This document shows, piece after piece, positions 8,589 through 15,299 of a stretch of 64,000 nt of DNA. The DNA comes from a bacterium (GTDB taxonomy: Bacteria; Planctomycetota; Planctomycetia; Isosphaerales; Isosphaeraceae), in contig WGMM01000012.1 in assembly GCA_016125085.1 (NCBI GenBank), forward strand, positions 1 to 64,000, in the 5' to 3' direction. Position 1 is the first letter of the stretch. Every line of letters starts with the position of its first letter. A program made the translations under genes and the position numbers. Below the pieces are notes generated by a model. It was given only the letters and a program-made list of their open reading frames with translations, made no database searches and was not told the origin of the DNA.

Positions 8589-8933
8589 CTATTGGCGCAT
8601 TTCTTCTCGTTCCTCTTCCGAGATGACCAGCAGCAACGTGTCTTCGACAGCAGTCTCGACGTGAGTTTCGCCGGGTTCGACGAAGTAGTAGCCGCCGGCA
8701 TCGATCATTTGCGCTTCGCACCCCTCGGCCCTGACTTCCATTTTCCCGCTGACTACGTAGACTTGCACCCAATAGGGGTGATGGTGCATGGGCACTTGCA
8801 TTTCTTTGGGCATGCGGAACAGCCCGGCCCGCACGTTATGCTTGCCTTCCCATAATCTGCACGCCTCCATCGTCACGCCCCGGACGTCGATTCCCTTCCA
8901 GTTTCGATCCTCGATATTCACATATTTCGTCAC
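8589..8933 (-). CDS. Small cupin-domain protein
   Basis: A 114-residue single-domain cupin. The metal-binding motif 1 is visible as MHHHPYWVQVYVVSGKMEV and motif 2 as GGYYFVEPGETHVETA, so a mononuclear metal site with three His and one Glu is likely. I chose the GTG at 8933 because a GGAG lies ten bases upstream and the protein then starts like other small cupins; the frame stays open far upstream without protein-like sequence. Such proteins may be enzymes or sugar/anion-binding proteins; the role cannot be told. It converges on the gene at 7981 with palindrome B between them. Confidence 0.8.
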   Translation of the reverse strand: MTKYVNIEDRNWKGIDVRGVTMEACRLWEGKHNVRAGLFRMPKEMQVPMHHHPYWVQVYVVSGKMEVRAEGCEAQMIDAGGYYFVEPGETHVETAVEDTLLLVISEEEREEMRQ

Positions 8934-9311
8934 GATTGATGCGCTCCGGTGATGGACTTTCGAAGATTTGCCTGGTGCCTGGATCTTCACGTGGCGGAAC
9001 GGTCCGACGAACGGGAAAGGCACCGGGCGATCGCGCCAAATCAAGTGGCATTCCATCATCGGAATACCGTCATTCGAAACGCGATTCTCGCAACGCTGCT
9101 GCAATCGTAAAGAGTGACCGGGAAGACGAATTCTTGCAAGCCGACGGTTCCGGAATTGATGCAAGCAACATCGACGCCCAAAATTCCCACCGTTTTTAGC
9201 GAGCTCGATTCCGACGAGGCTTGCCTGAATACGAACGGATTTCGCCTTCGAATCCGATAATGGCATCGATGACACAGATTCGCGAGTGGTCGCTTCATTC
9301 CCGCATTGCCG
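8934..9311. other. Intergenic region, no gene seen
   Basis: About 380 bases between the cupin gene and the next minus-strand gene. Overlapping short frames exist on both strands, but none has domain-like sequence. It should contain the cupin promoter. Confidence 0.4.
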
Positions 9312-9737
9312 TCACCAGAACTTCCACCATGGTTTTCCGGCCTGATCGCTACGAATTTTCGCTCGGACGATGCCTCCGGCTTCGTCATATTCTTCCTCTT
9401 CGTCGCCCACCACTTTCGCATCGAGTCTTGTCGCAAGCTGATGCATTTTGCGAAGGATTTCTTCGTCCGGATTCTTGACCGATATGCGTCCTTCACGAAA
9501 GTCGAACCAGGCCATGTTGCCTGATTCATTGTGATTCGAATAACCGACCCAAACCGCAAGCCCGGGATTCTCGTAACGGATCACCTCGCCATCGTCCGTT
9601 TTCGTCTCGGCGGCATGATCGAGCCGCATTGATTCGTCGGTTCGGACGCAGAATTCCCACTCTTCCAGCGAGATTCCGCCACCGACTGCCACGTCCCACC
9701 AATCGGAGTTGCGTACGATATGGACTTCGTATCCCAT
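9312..9737 (-). CDS. Conserved hypothetical protein (GYxxHIxRxxxW type)
   Basis: A 141-residue soluble protein. It starts MGYEVHIVRNSDWWD and continues ISLEEWEFCVRTDESMRL, a pattern I associate with a widespread small family of unknown function with an N-terminal YD/E-h-HI-x-R segment. The middle has tryptophans and acidic residues (AVWVGYSNHN, MAWFDFREGRISVKNPD) and the protein ends in WWKFW. The family is not assigned a function to my knowledge. It is single, on the minus strand, about 120 bases upstream of the DUF1871-like gene in coordinate order. Confidence 0.65.
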   Translation of the reverse strand: MGYEVHIVRNSDWWDVAVGGGISLEEWEFCVRTDESMRLDHAAETKTDDGEVIRYENPGLAVWVGYSNHNESGNMAWFDFREGRISVKNPDEEILRKMHQLATRLDAKVVGDEEEEYDEAGGIVRAKIRSDQAGKPWWKFW

Positions 9738-9851
9738 GGCAGAATCTCAAAAGGCCTTCTCTGGTTCGGTCCACCGGATCACCCGGAATTCATTTCATTT
9801 TACCAATTATGCCTTTGACCGGCTGAGGCCGCTGTTCAGACAAAACGAGCA

Positions 9852-10118
9852 TCACGCCGAAAGGGACAGGAGCTTCGACGCAACCGTCTTATTGCGCACG
9901 ACGTCCGCCCCGTGCAGCCCCATGTCGACGATCTGGACATGAGACAGATACGCCGCAATACCGAATGCGTCGATCCCTTCGGCAATGTACCGGCAGATGG
10001 TGCGGGCGTATCGATCGTACTCGTCGAAACATTCAGGATTGTCAGCGACGCCGATCGGGTCCCATTCGTGGAGCAGAATCTCCCGAACCGCCTTCATCAT
10101 TCGCTCCGTTTTCGCCAT
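9852..10118 (-). CDS. DUF1871-like small protein
   Basis: An 88-residue protein. The core VREILLHEWDPIGV followed by DEYDRYARTICRYI and a C-terminal AAYLSHVQIVDMGL matches what I recall of DUF1871-type proteins (WDPIGV...DEYD.Y...MGL). The function of that family is unknown. The Met at 10118 is chosen because conservation begins there; the open frame extends 23 codons upstream. It is transcribed towards the gene at 9312-9737 and could share a transcript with it. Confidence 0.65.
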   Translation of the reverse strand: MAKTERMMKAVREILLHEWDPIGVADNPECFDEYDRYARTICRYIAEGIDAFGIAAYLSHVQIVDMGLHGADVVRNKTVASKLLSLSA

Positions 10119-10212
10119 CTGAACAAGCCCTGGTGGCCAAATCTCAGCAGAAAAGCCCGCTGGCCCTGAACTATCCGGGACTCTCAACTACCCTTTTCTG
10201 CTTAGCGGCCTC

Positions 10213-10953
10213 TCAAGGTGGGCCGATCAGGCCTGGTGCGATGGCGTTCCACCAGCTCGATCGTGCGATCCAGACGCTGGAAAGCTGCAAGGGCACCAGG
10301 ATGGCGATGCAGGTCAATGTGGCCGGGTGCAGTTTTCTCAACGTTCGCCAGTCGAACATCGCGAGAGCGATCAGGAAGGGATACATGACGACGTAGGAAA
10401 CGATGTCGAGCATGATGGGGTCGAGACCGGGAATGCGAAGCGTCCAGCGCGTGGCGGCCGGGCCGACGAGACACAGTGCCGCGACGTACGCGAACCGGCG
10501 GTGCCACTCCTTGTGGCGAGTGACGAGTACGATCGCGGCGAGCATCGACACAGCGAACGACGAAATGTCGACGAGGTTGTACCAGGTGAATTCGAAGGGA
10601 TGCTCAGAGGTTCCGAGACGTCTCTGCGCGGCACGCTGAGCCATCCAGAAGCCGAGGGGGATCATGACGCCAGTCAGGGCGAATCCGGTCAGGCCGATTT
10701 CGCGGTGCCGGGCGATCTGCCCGCGAGCGACCAGCCGAGTTTGCCAGACATAGACACCGAACCACGCGAAGCAGGCGAGCCCGTGCACATGGTGCAGCGT
10801 GTCGAAATTGTCCGTCCCCGTCGCGACGGGGTAATAGTAAGTGACCGGAAAACTGAGCACCACGATCGCCGCCATGATCAGGGCCGACCTGGCGAAGAAT
10901 TGAGTTCGCTCACTGCGGGTTCGAGCTGACGCCGGAGAGTTGGGTTCGTTCAT
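10213..10953 (-). CDS. Multi-pass membrane protein of unknown function
   Basis: A 246-residue integral membrane protein with about seven hydrophobic helices. The second helix region has HHVHGLACFAWFGVYVWQTR and the following loop GQIARHREIGLTGF, so several His and Arg residues lie near the membrane; this recalls DUF2306- or cytochrome-b561-like proteins, but I cannot confirm heme ligands. The ATG at 10953 has GAGGA eight bases upstream. A half copy of the dispersed palindrome lies 20 bases upstream of the start, in the likely 5' leader. Confidence 0.7.
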   Translation of the reverse strand: MNEPNSPASARTRSERTQFFARSALIMAAIVVLSFPVTYYYPVATGTDNFDTLHHVHGLACFAWFGVYVWQTRLVARGQIARHREIGLTGFALTGVMIPLGFWMAQRAAQRRLGTSEHPFEFTWYNLVDISSFAVSMLAAIVLVTRHKEWHRRFAYVAALCLVGPAATRWTLRIPGLDPIMLDIVSYVVMYPFLIALAMFDWRTLRKLHPATLTCIAILVPLQLSSVWIARSSWWNAIAPGLIGPP

Positions 10954-10972
10954 GAAGTGATTCCTCGACAAG

Positions 10973-10997
10973 AAAAGGGGACGGGGGTCATTCTTTC
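10973..10997. repeat. Dispersed palindrome, half copy C
   Basis: AAAAGGGGACGGGGGTCATT (10973-10992) matches the left arm of copies A, B, D and E, but no right arm follows. It lies just upstream of the minus-strand membrane protein gene, so on that transcript it would be read as the right-arm sequence AATGACCCCCGTCCCC. Confidence 0.8.
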
Positions 10998-11172
10998 GGC
11001 TTGAAACTCCCGATCGTGGCATTGAGGAGGCGTCCGAACGAAATTCCCTGAGCGTTATTCACGCAGGGACCGCGGCAATTGAGCATCCGAAAGTTCCCGT
11101 TGGAAGTCGCTTTGACCGTGACCATTACGCATTACTCCGATCGAAGAAGTCCATATGAACGTAAATGCGGCG

Positions 11173-11529
11173 CTATCGTAATTTCGTCGCGACAGGTTCG
11201 CCATCCGCTACGAACGTCACTTTACCTCGTTTCACCCGCACTTCGATATTCGAAACATCATTGCCGATCGTTGCGACTTCGGCACCATCGACCTCCAGAT
11301 TCGTCGGCTTGACGATGATCGTCATTCCCGCCGTTCGAATGGTCGCGGTGTCGTGAGAGAAAGTGGAATTCAGATTGAGAGAGTCGGAATACGTCATGAC
11401 ACTTCGCCCCGTGGAGAGTGTCCCACCCGCGGAACCTCCCGCGAGCGCCGCAGCCGCAAGCATCAGCGTGGCCGAGAAGAGCGGGATTACGAGAATCGCC
11501 ATGAGCCGTCGCCTCTTCCGGGTTTTCAT
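11173..11529 (-). CDS. Small exported protein, hypothetical
   Basis: A 118-residue protein with a strongly basic start and a signal peptide (MKTRKRRR, then LMAILVIPLFSATLMLAAAALAGG). The mature part is a short beta-rich domain (TIRTAGMTIIVKPTNLEVDG, VEVRVKRGKVTFVADGE-like strands) with no cysteine. I do not recognise the family. GAGGA lies upstream of the ATG. It is followed downstream by about 220 bases holding half copy C. Confidence 0.6.
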   Translation of the reverse strand: MKTRKRRRLMAILVIPLFSATLMLAAAALAGGSAGGTLSTGRSVMTYSDSLNLNSTFSHDTATIRTAGMTIIVKPTNLEVDGAEVATIGNDVSNIEVRVKRGKVTFVADGEPVATKLR

Positions 11530-11643
11530 CGTCGAGTCCTCGTTGAATGACGCGTAAACGATAAGATGTTAGGCAATCGTTCGATAAGTGTCGATAGCAC
11601 ATGGCAGTACGAAAAAATGGAGGCGGGCGTGATTGCTTCGACC

Positions 11644-11694
11644 AGAAAAGGGGACGGGGGTCATTTCTTGGAAATGACCCCCGTCCCCTTTTCT
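11644..11694. repeat. Dispersed palindrome, perfect copy D
   Basis: The best-preserved member of the family: a 24-base arm (11644-11667) and its exact complement (11671-11694) around a three-base loop. The arm contains the family core GGGGACGGGGGTCATTT. It sits in a 295-base gap between divergently transcribed genes (11529 and 11825); apart from it I see nothing in the gap except the ribosome-binding site of the next gene. Confidence 0.92.
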
Positions 11695-11824
11695 CAGGCT
11701 CGAATTTTCGACAGGGTGAACTTGCCTGGACAAGGCGATACCGGCAGACTGAATGTTCGCAGCACCGGTTTCATGCACTTAGCCAGATTCACCCTGCGAT
11801 ACTGGAAACGAAAGGGAAATCGAA

Positions 11825-12313
11825 ATGTCGATGATCGGATGTTTCCTGAGTCTCACCGCTTTCGAACTTGAGGAATTGATCGCTGATCCTTCGGGCGTAG
11901 CCGATTTCGTTTTTCCGGATGAAGAAGAGAACGAAGCCAGTATCGACGTCGACAAAGCCTGGCACGGCATTCACTTCCTGCTGGCCGGCGACGCCTGGGG
12001 CGGCAGCCCACCGCTGGCGGACGTGGTTCTCGGCGGAACGGAGATCGGCGAGGATATCGGATATGGCCCTGCACGCTATCTGACGCCGGCCGAAACGAAA
12101 GCCGCGGCCGATGCGATCGCCGCCATCTCGCCGGACGATTTTCGGGCCAGATACGACGCCGCCGCTCTGACGAAGCACGAAATCTATCCCGGCATCTGGG
12201 AAGACCCTGAAGACGAAGCCCTGGAATACCTTGCGGAATACTTCGAATCGATCCGCGAGTATTTCGCAGAATCGGCCGCCCGGGGCGACGCAATGCTGAA
12301 GTACATTTCCTGA
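11825..12313 (+). CDS. YfbM/DUF1877 family protein
   Basis: A 162-residue soluble acidic protein of the YfbM (DUF1877) family: N-terminal MSMIGCFLSLT, then SIDVDKAWHGIHFLL, GGTEIGEDIGYGPARYLTPAE and a C-terminal YLAEYFESIREYFAESA helix. These blocks are typical of the family, which often occurs in small orphan or toxin-immunity settings; its biochemical role is not known. GGGAAATCGAA precedes the ATG. Nothing nearby looks like a toxin. Confidence 0.85.
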   Translation: MSMIGCFLSLTAFELEELIADPSGVADFVFPDEEENEASIDVDKAWHGIHFLLAGDAWGGSPPLADVVLGGTEIGEDIGYGPARYLTPAETKAAADAIAAISPDDFRARYDAAALTKHEIYPGIWEDPEDEALEYLAEYFESIREYFAESAARGDAMLKYIS

Positions 12314-12386
12314 CCGGCTAGATACTTCGAAAGACCGGCTTCAGCTCAGGACACCGGCATGGAAGTGAAGGCGTGTTTCATTTCGA

Positions 12387-12647
12387 ATGATCAAAGGCCA
12401 ACTCGAAACATCGGGATGGAACATACCGGCATATCTTGCGATCGTGGCATATCGGGCACTTGTCGCAGGCGGGCCGACGTGCAAGGTGGACATTCAGGTC
12501 AGCTGGTTCGACGACGACGATCCTGACAGCATTTGCCGCACCATCGAGTCGGAACCCGCGATGACTCAATCGAAAAGGCGGGCTGAAGCCCGCCCTGCTT
12601 CGATGCGGAGCCGGCTGCGATTCAACCCATCAGAAACGGCGGGCTGA
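12387..12647 (+). CDS. Small hypothetical protein with repeat-derived C-terminus
   Basis: An 86-codon frame. The first 60 residues look protein-like (GWNIPAYLAIVAYRALVAGG, then VDIQVSWFDDDDPDS and an ESEPAM segment), while residues from about 64 onward are encoded by the palindromic repeat unit at 12577-12625 and the stop lies in the next unit. I read it as a gene whose 3' end was replaced by the repeats, or a degraded remnant. The ribosome-binding site is weak. I do not know the family. Confidence 0.35.
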   Translation: MIKGQLETSGWNIPAYLAIVAYRALVAGGPTCKVDIQVSWFDDDDPDSICRTIESEPAMTQSKRRAEARPASMRSRLRFNPSETAG

Positions 12648-12686
12648 AGCCCGCCCTACTTCGAAGCGGGGCCGGCTGCGAATCAA
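12577..12686. repeat. Two tandem units with palindrome GGCGGGCTGAAGCCCGCC
   Basis: Unit 1 starts at 12577 and unit 2 at 12638, 61 bases apart. Each holds the perfect palindrome GGCGGGCTGAAGCCCGCC, then a block CCCTnCTTCGAnGCGG and a block GCCGGCTGCGA. The units differ at a few positions only. Unit 2 overlaps the stop codon of the VOC gene on the minus strand. Related single palindromes occur at 5188, 24012 and 24059. Confidence 0.9.
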
Positions 12687-13069
12687 TTCACCAGTGAAAC
12701 CGCCCGTTTGAGGATCTGAATCCGGTTCCCTTCCGGATCACGGAAGAAGGCTGTGCGGAATTCGGGGGTTTCGACGATGGTGTCGGTTTCGAAGACCAGG
12801 CCTTCGGCTTCGATCTGCTTGCGGGTGGCGTCCAGGTCGTCCACGGCGAAGGCGACGTGGCATACGTAACGCTGGTTGGCGTTAGTCTGCCCCTTCGGCC
12901 GTTCGATCACTTCCAGGACCGAACCGCCTTCACCGGCCAGGAAATAGCCGCGCACGGGGGCTTTCGAATTGTCCAGAACGACCTTCATGCCGAAAGTGCG
13001 GACGAAGAAATCACGAGAGGCTTCCAGGTCGTCGGCGAACAGAGCGACATGCTCGATGAAACTGGCCAT
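12683..13069 (-). CDS. VOC-family (glyoxalase/dioxygenase fold) protein
   Basis: A 128-residue protein with two beta-alpha-beta-beta-beta halves typical of the vicinal oxygen chelate superfamily: N-terminal FIEHVALFADDLEASRDFF, central CHVAFAVDDLDATRKQI and C-terminal FFRDPEGNRIQIL. His in EHVALFA and CHVAFAV and Glu in VLEVIER are possible metal ligands. The enzyme reaction cannot be told from sequence. A GAAGGA site precedes the ATG. The EVE gene lies 54 bases upstream on the same strand, so the two may form a unit. Its stop codon is inside a palindromic repeat. Confidence 0.88.
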   Translation of the reverse strand: MASFIEHVALFADDLEASRDFFVRTFGMKVVLDNSKAPVRGYFLAGEGGSVLEVIERPKGQTNANQRYVCHVAFAVDDLDATRKQIEAEGLVFETDTIVETPEFRTAFFRDPEGNRIQILKRAVSLVN

Positions 13070-13123
13070 GGTGCGGTTTTCCTTCAGGGTTGTGTGGTGA
13101 ATGCAACGATGGTCCGCGGTGGC

Positions 13124-13879
13124 TCACTTGCCGCCCGTGCGTGATTTTTTGACGGGTGCCGCCGATTTCGAAGCAGGCTTCGCTTTGGCGGGCGATTTGA
13201 CGTTCGCTTTCGCTTTCGAAACGTCTACCTTCACCGAAGCCTTCGCCACGGTTTTCACAGGCTTCTTCGCTGCGGCAGGTTTCGCGGCAGAAATCGCAGC
13301 CTTCGCTGTCGATTTCGAAGCCGGTAGTTTCGAAGCGGCGGGTTTCGAAGCGGCCGGTTTCGCAGCCGTATCCAGGCCATGCTTTTCCAGCCATTTCGCA
13401 TGCGGATCTTCAGTGAAGCCGGCCATTTTCAGCATTTCCCGCCAGTGTTCGGGCGAGACAGGGTGCACCGACAGTCGCGAGCCGGTGCGCAGCAGTTCCA
13501 GCCCCTCCAGCTTCGAGTTTTTCCGCATCGCGGGCAGGCCGACTTCCGGCGTCACAGGGGCCACGGCTTCCACCGTCACCTGCACCCAGGTCGGTGCGTT
13601 CGGGTCGCTTTCGGGGTCGTAATGGTCCTGCTTCGGGTCGAACTGGGTCGGATCGGGGTGCGATTCCTCGACGACCACCGCGATGCCGGCAATGCCGGGC
13701 GGCTCGGCGTTGGAGTGGTAATAAATGACGCCGTCGCCGTATTTGACGTCGTCACGCAGAAAATTCCGGGCCTGGTAATTGCGCACGCCATCCCAGCCTG
13801 TGCGACGGTTGGGGGCGTTTTCCAGGGCTTCGTACGAAAAGCACTCAGGCTCGGACTTGAAAAGCCAGTAGCGGGGCAT
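13124..13879 (-). CDS. EVE-domain protein with Lys/Ala-rich tail
   Basis: A 251-residue protein. Residues 1 to about 160 form an EVE domain (MPRYWLFKSEPECFSYEAL, GWDGVRNYQARNFLRDD, GDGVIYYHSNAEPPGIAGIA), a PUA-related fold known to bind modified bases in DNA or RNA. From about residue 170 the protein is a low-complexity Ala/Lys/Pro/Ser tail (PAASK, KPAAAKKP and similar) that resembles histone H1-like bacterial tails and is probably unstructured and DNA-binding. The usual family length is about 150, so the tail is an addition. The DNA of the tail contains short direct repeats around TTTCGAAGC. The exact ligand is unknown. Confidence 0.87.
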   Translation of the reverse strand: MPRYWLFKSEPECFSYEALENAPNRRTGWDGVRNYQARNFLRDDVKYGDGVIYYHSNAEPPGIAGIAVVVEESHPDPTQFDPKQDHYDPESDPNAPTWVQVTVEAVAPVTPEVGLPAMRKNSKLEGLELLRTGSRLSVHPVSPEHWREMLKMAGFTEDPHAKWLEKHGLDTAAKPAASKPAASKLPASKSTAKAAISAAKPAAAKKPVKTVAKASVKVDVSKAKANVKSPAKAKPASKSAAPVKKSRTGGK

Positions 13880-13951
13880 GGTTCGAGTGGCTCGCGGTAA
13901 CGGGAATCCTGCGACTTCAGGGACGATTCGCCCCTGATTGTTCCCGTTTCC

Positions 13952-14191
13952 TCAGCGGAAGGCAAGCCGCACCCAATAGGACAGCCCGACGAGAAAAAGC
14001 CCGAAAATGCCGCAAACGGCACGCGCGCCGTCTTTTCCGCATAACGCAACCAGCCCGCGGGCCTTGGGATGATCGAAAATGAACCCGGCGCCGATGATAG
14101 CGACGAAGACGAGAAATGCCCCCGATGCGAACAGCACGAGGGCCTGAAAACCGATGTGACTGCCAGGATCGATTCGCATGGTGCCACTCAT
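13952..14191 (-). CDS. Small two-helix membrane protein downstream of ExbB-like gene
   Basis: A 79-residue protein with two hydrophobic segments (LVLFASGAFLVFVAIIGAGF and ARAVCGIFGLFLVGLSYWV). No family recognised. Its start lies only 13 bases after the stop of the ExbB-like gene on the same strand, so it is almost surely co-transcribed. An ATG four codons later (14179) is an alternative start. It does not resemble ExbD, which normally has one N-terminal helix and a periplasmic domain. Confidence 0.6.
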   Translation of the reverse strand: MSGTMRIDPGSHIGFQALVLFASGAFLVFVAIIGAGFIFDHPKARGLVALCGKDGARAVCGIFGLFLVGLSYWVRLAFR

Positions 14192-14204
14192 CCGGGCCGG
14201 CTGA

Positions 14205-15158
14205 TCAATCGTCCAGATCGTCCAGGTCGATCGGCTCGACCGACTTGCGACGCCTCGAACCACTGCGAGACCGGGATTCCTGCCGAGGTTCGCGGTCGTA
14301 ATCGTCGCGCCTAGCGCCGGCTCCAAGATGCGGCCGGTGCAGCAGTGGCGGTTCGATCATCATCCGGGGCTCAGGGGGTGGCGTGGCCAGGGCGACCTGA
14401 TCCACCAGTTTGTTGCCGATCTTCTCCAGACGGCTGACGAATTTCGAAACCCGCACACAAAGGCCGTCGTAGGCGATCAGCGAAAGAACGGCAAGAATTA
14501 CGCCGGCTGTCAGCGGAAAAAGCCCCTGGGCCAGCTGATGCGTCCACTGCCGCTGAAATTCCTGGGCATCCTGGGCGGAAAGCAGCCGGCCGATCATGAT
14601 CAGCGAGCCCAGCAGGCCGATCAGGGGCGAAAGCACGGCGATGCGGCGCAATGTGGGTACGTTGCGCTGAAGTTCTTCGGCCTCGATCCGCACGCCATTG
14701 TTCAGGGCACGTTCCAGGTCGGCCGTGGGGCGGCCCCAGCGGCTGACGATCGCCCCGGCGACGCGGGCGATGGCCGAATCGTTGAGTTCGCACAGGTCGA
14801 TGAGCTTGGCCCGGTCGACCGGCCCGTCTTCCATGCGTTCCATCAGCCGGGATACGAATCTGCGGGGCAGGATGCGACGATTGCGCATGGCCCACGTCCG
14901 TTCCATCAGCGTAAGCAGGGCCAAGACGGCACATGCCCCGATGGCGCCCCATGCGACCCGGTCGGTCCAGGGCGTGGACTCGTAAAGTTTGACGAGTTTG
15001 CCCGAGATTTCCTGCATGTCGCGGCTGACGAGCTGCGTCAGCGGCGGGGGCGCGGGCGACTCGTCGGCCATGAGCCTCGCGCTGAATGACGTTCCCAGCA
15101 CAAGCACGGCGGCGGCCGCACGTGCCCAATTACCTGTGCGATCCATCTTGCCTGCCAT
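14205..15158 (-). CDS. MotA/TolQ/ExbB-type channel protein, divergent
   Basis: A 317-residue protein with an N-terminal exported-looking segment (ARAAAAVLVLGTSFSARLMA), a membrane helix (VAWGAIGACAVLALLTLM) and the ExbB/TolQ core near residues 160-245. It is a paralogue of the protein at 54763-55713: both have an RRFVSRLMER/REFVNRFLDR block, an L-DLCxxNDS block and a PLIGLLG core. In this copy the usual LGTVxG of ExbB reads LGSLIMIG, and the C-terminus is a long Arg/Ser-rich tail. The ATG at 15158 has AAGGAAG upstream. Neighbours are the TPR protein (upstream) and a small membrane protein; no ExbD is present, so proton-channel function is uncertain. Confidence 0.82.
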   Translation of the reverse strand: MAGKMDRTGNWARAAAAVLVLGTSFSARLMADESPAPPPLTQLVSRDMQEISGKLVKLYESTPWTDRVAWGAIGACAVLALLTLMERTWAMRNRRILPRRFVSRLMERMEDGPVDRAKLIDLCELNDSAIARVAGAIVSRWGRPTADLERALNNGVRIEAEELQRNVPTLRRIAVLSPLIGLLGSLIMIGRLLSAQDAQEFQRQWTHQLAQGLFPLTAGVILAVLSLIAYDGLCVRVSKFVSRLEKIGNKLVDQVALATPPPEPRMMIEPPLLHRPHLGAGARRDDYDREPRQESRSRSGSRRRKSVEPIDLDDLDD

Positions 15159-15299
15159 GATCGACTTCCTTCGTACCGCCATGATTGAGGCGGACCGCCC
15201 TTCCCTGTCCGAACCGCTACCGGCTGACGCGGACCCACTCGGCCCGATACCGGTCGCCTGACTCGTATTGTCGCCTTGTCGAATCGTTCGCACGCCCGG

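Noticed and set aside
5848-12686. Possible CRISPR array from the recurring GGGGACGGGGGTC and GGCGGGCTGAAGCC motifs.
   Set aside because: Spacing is irregular (kilobases apart), units are palindromic with decayed arms, and no cas genes or regular spacers are present.
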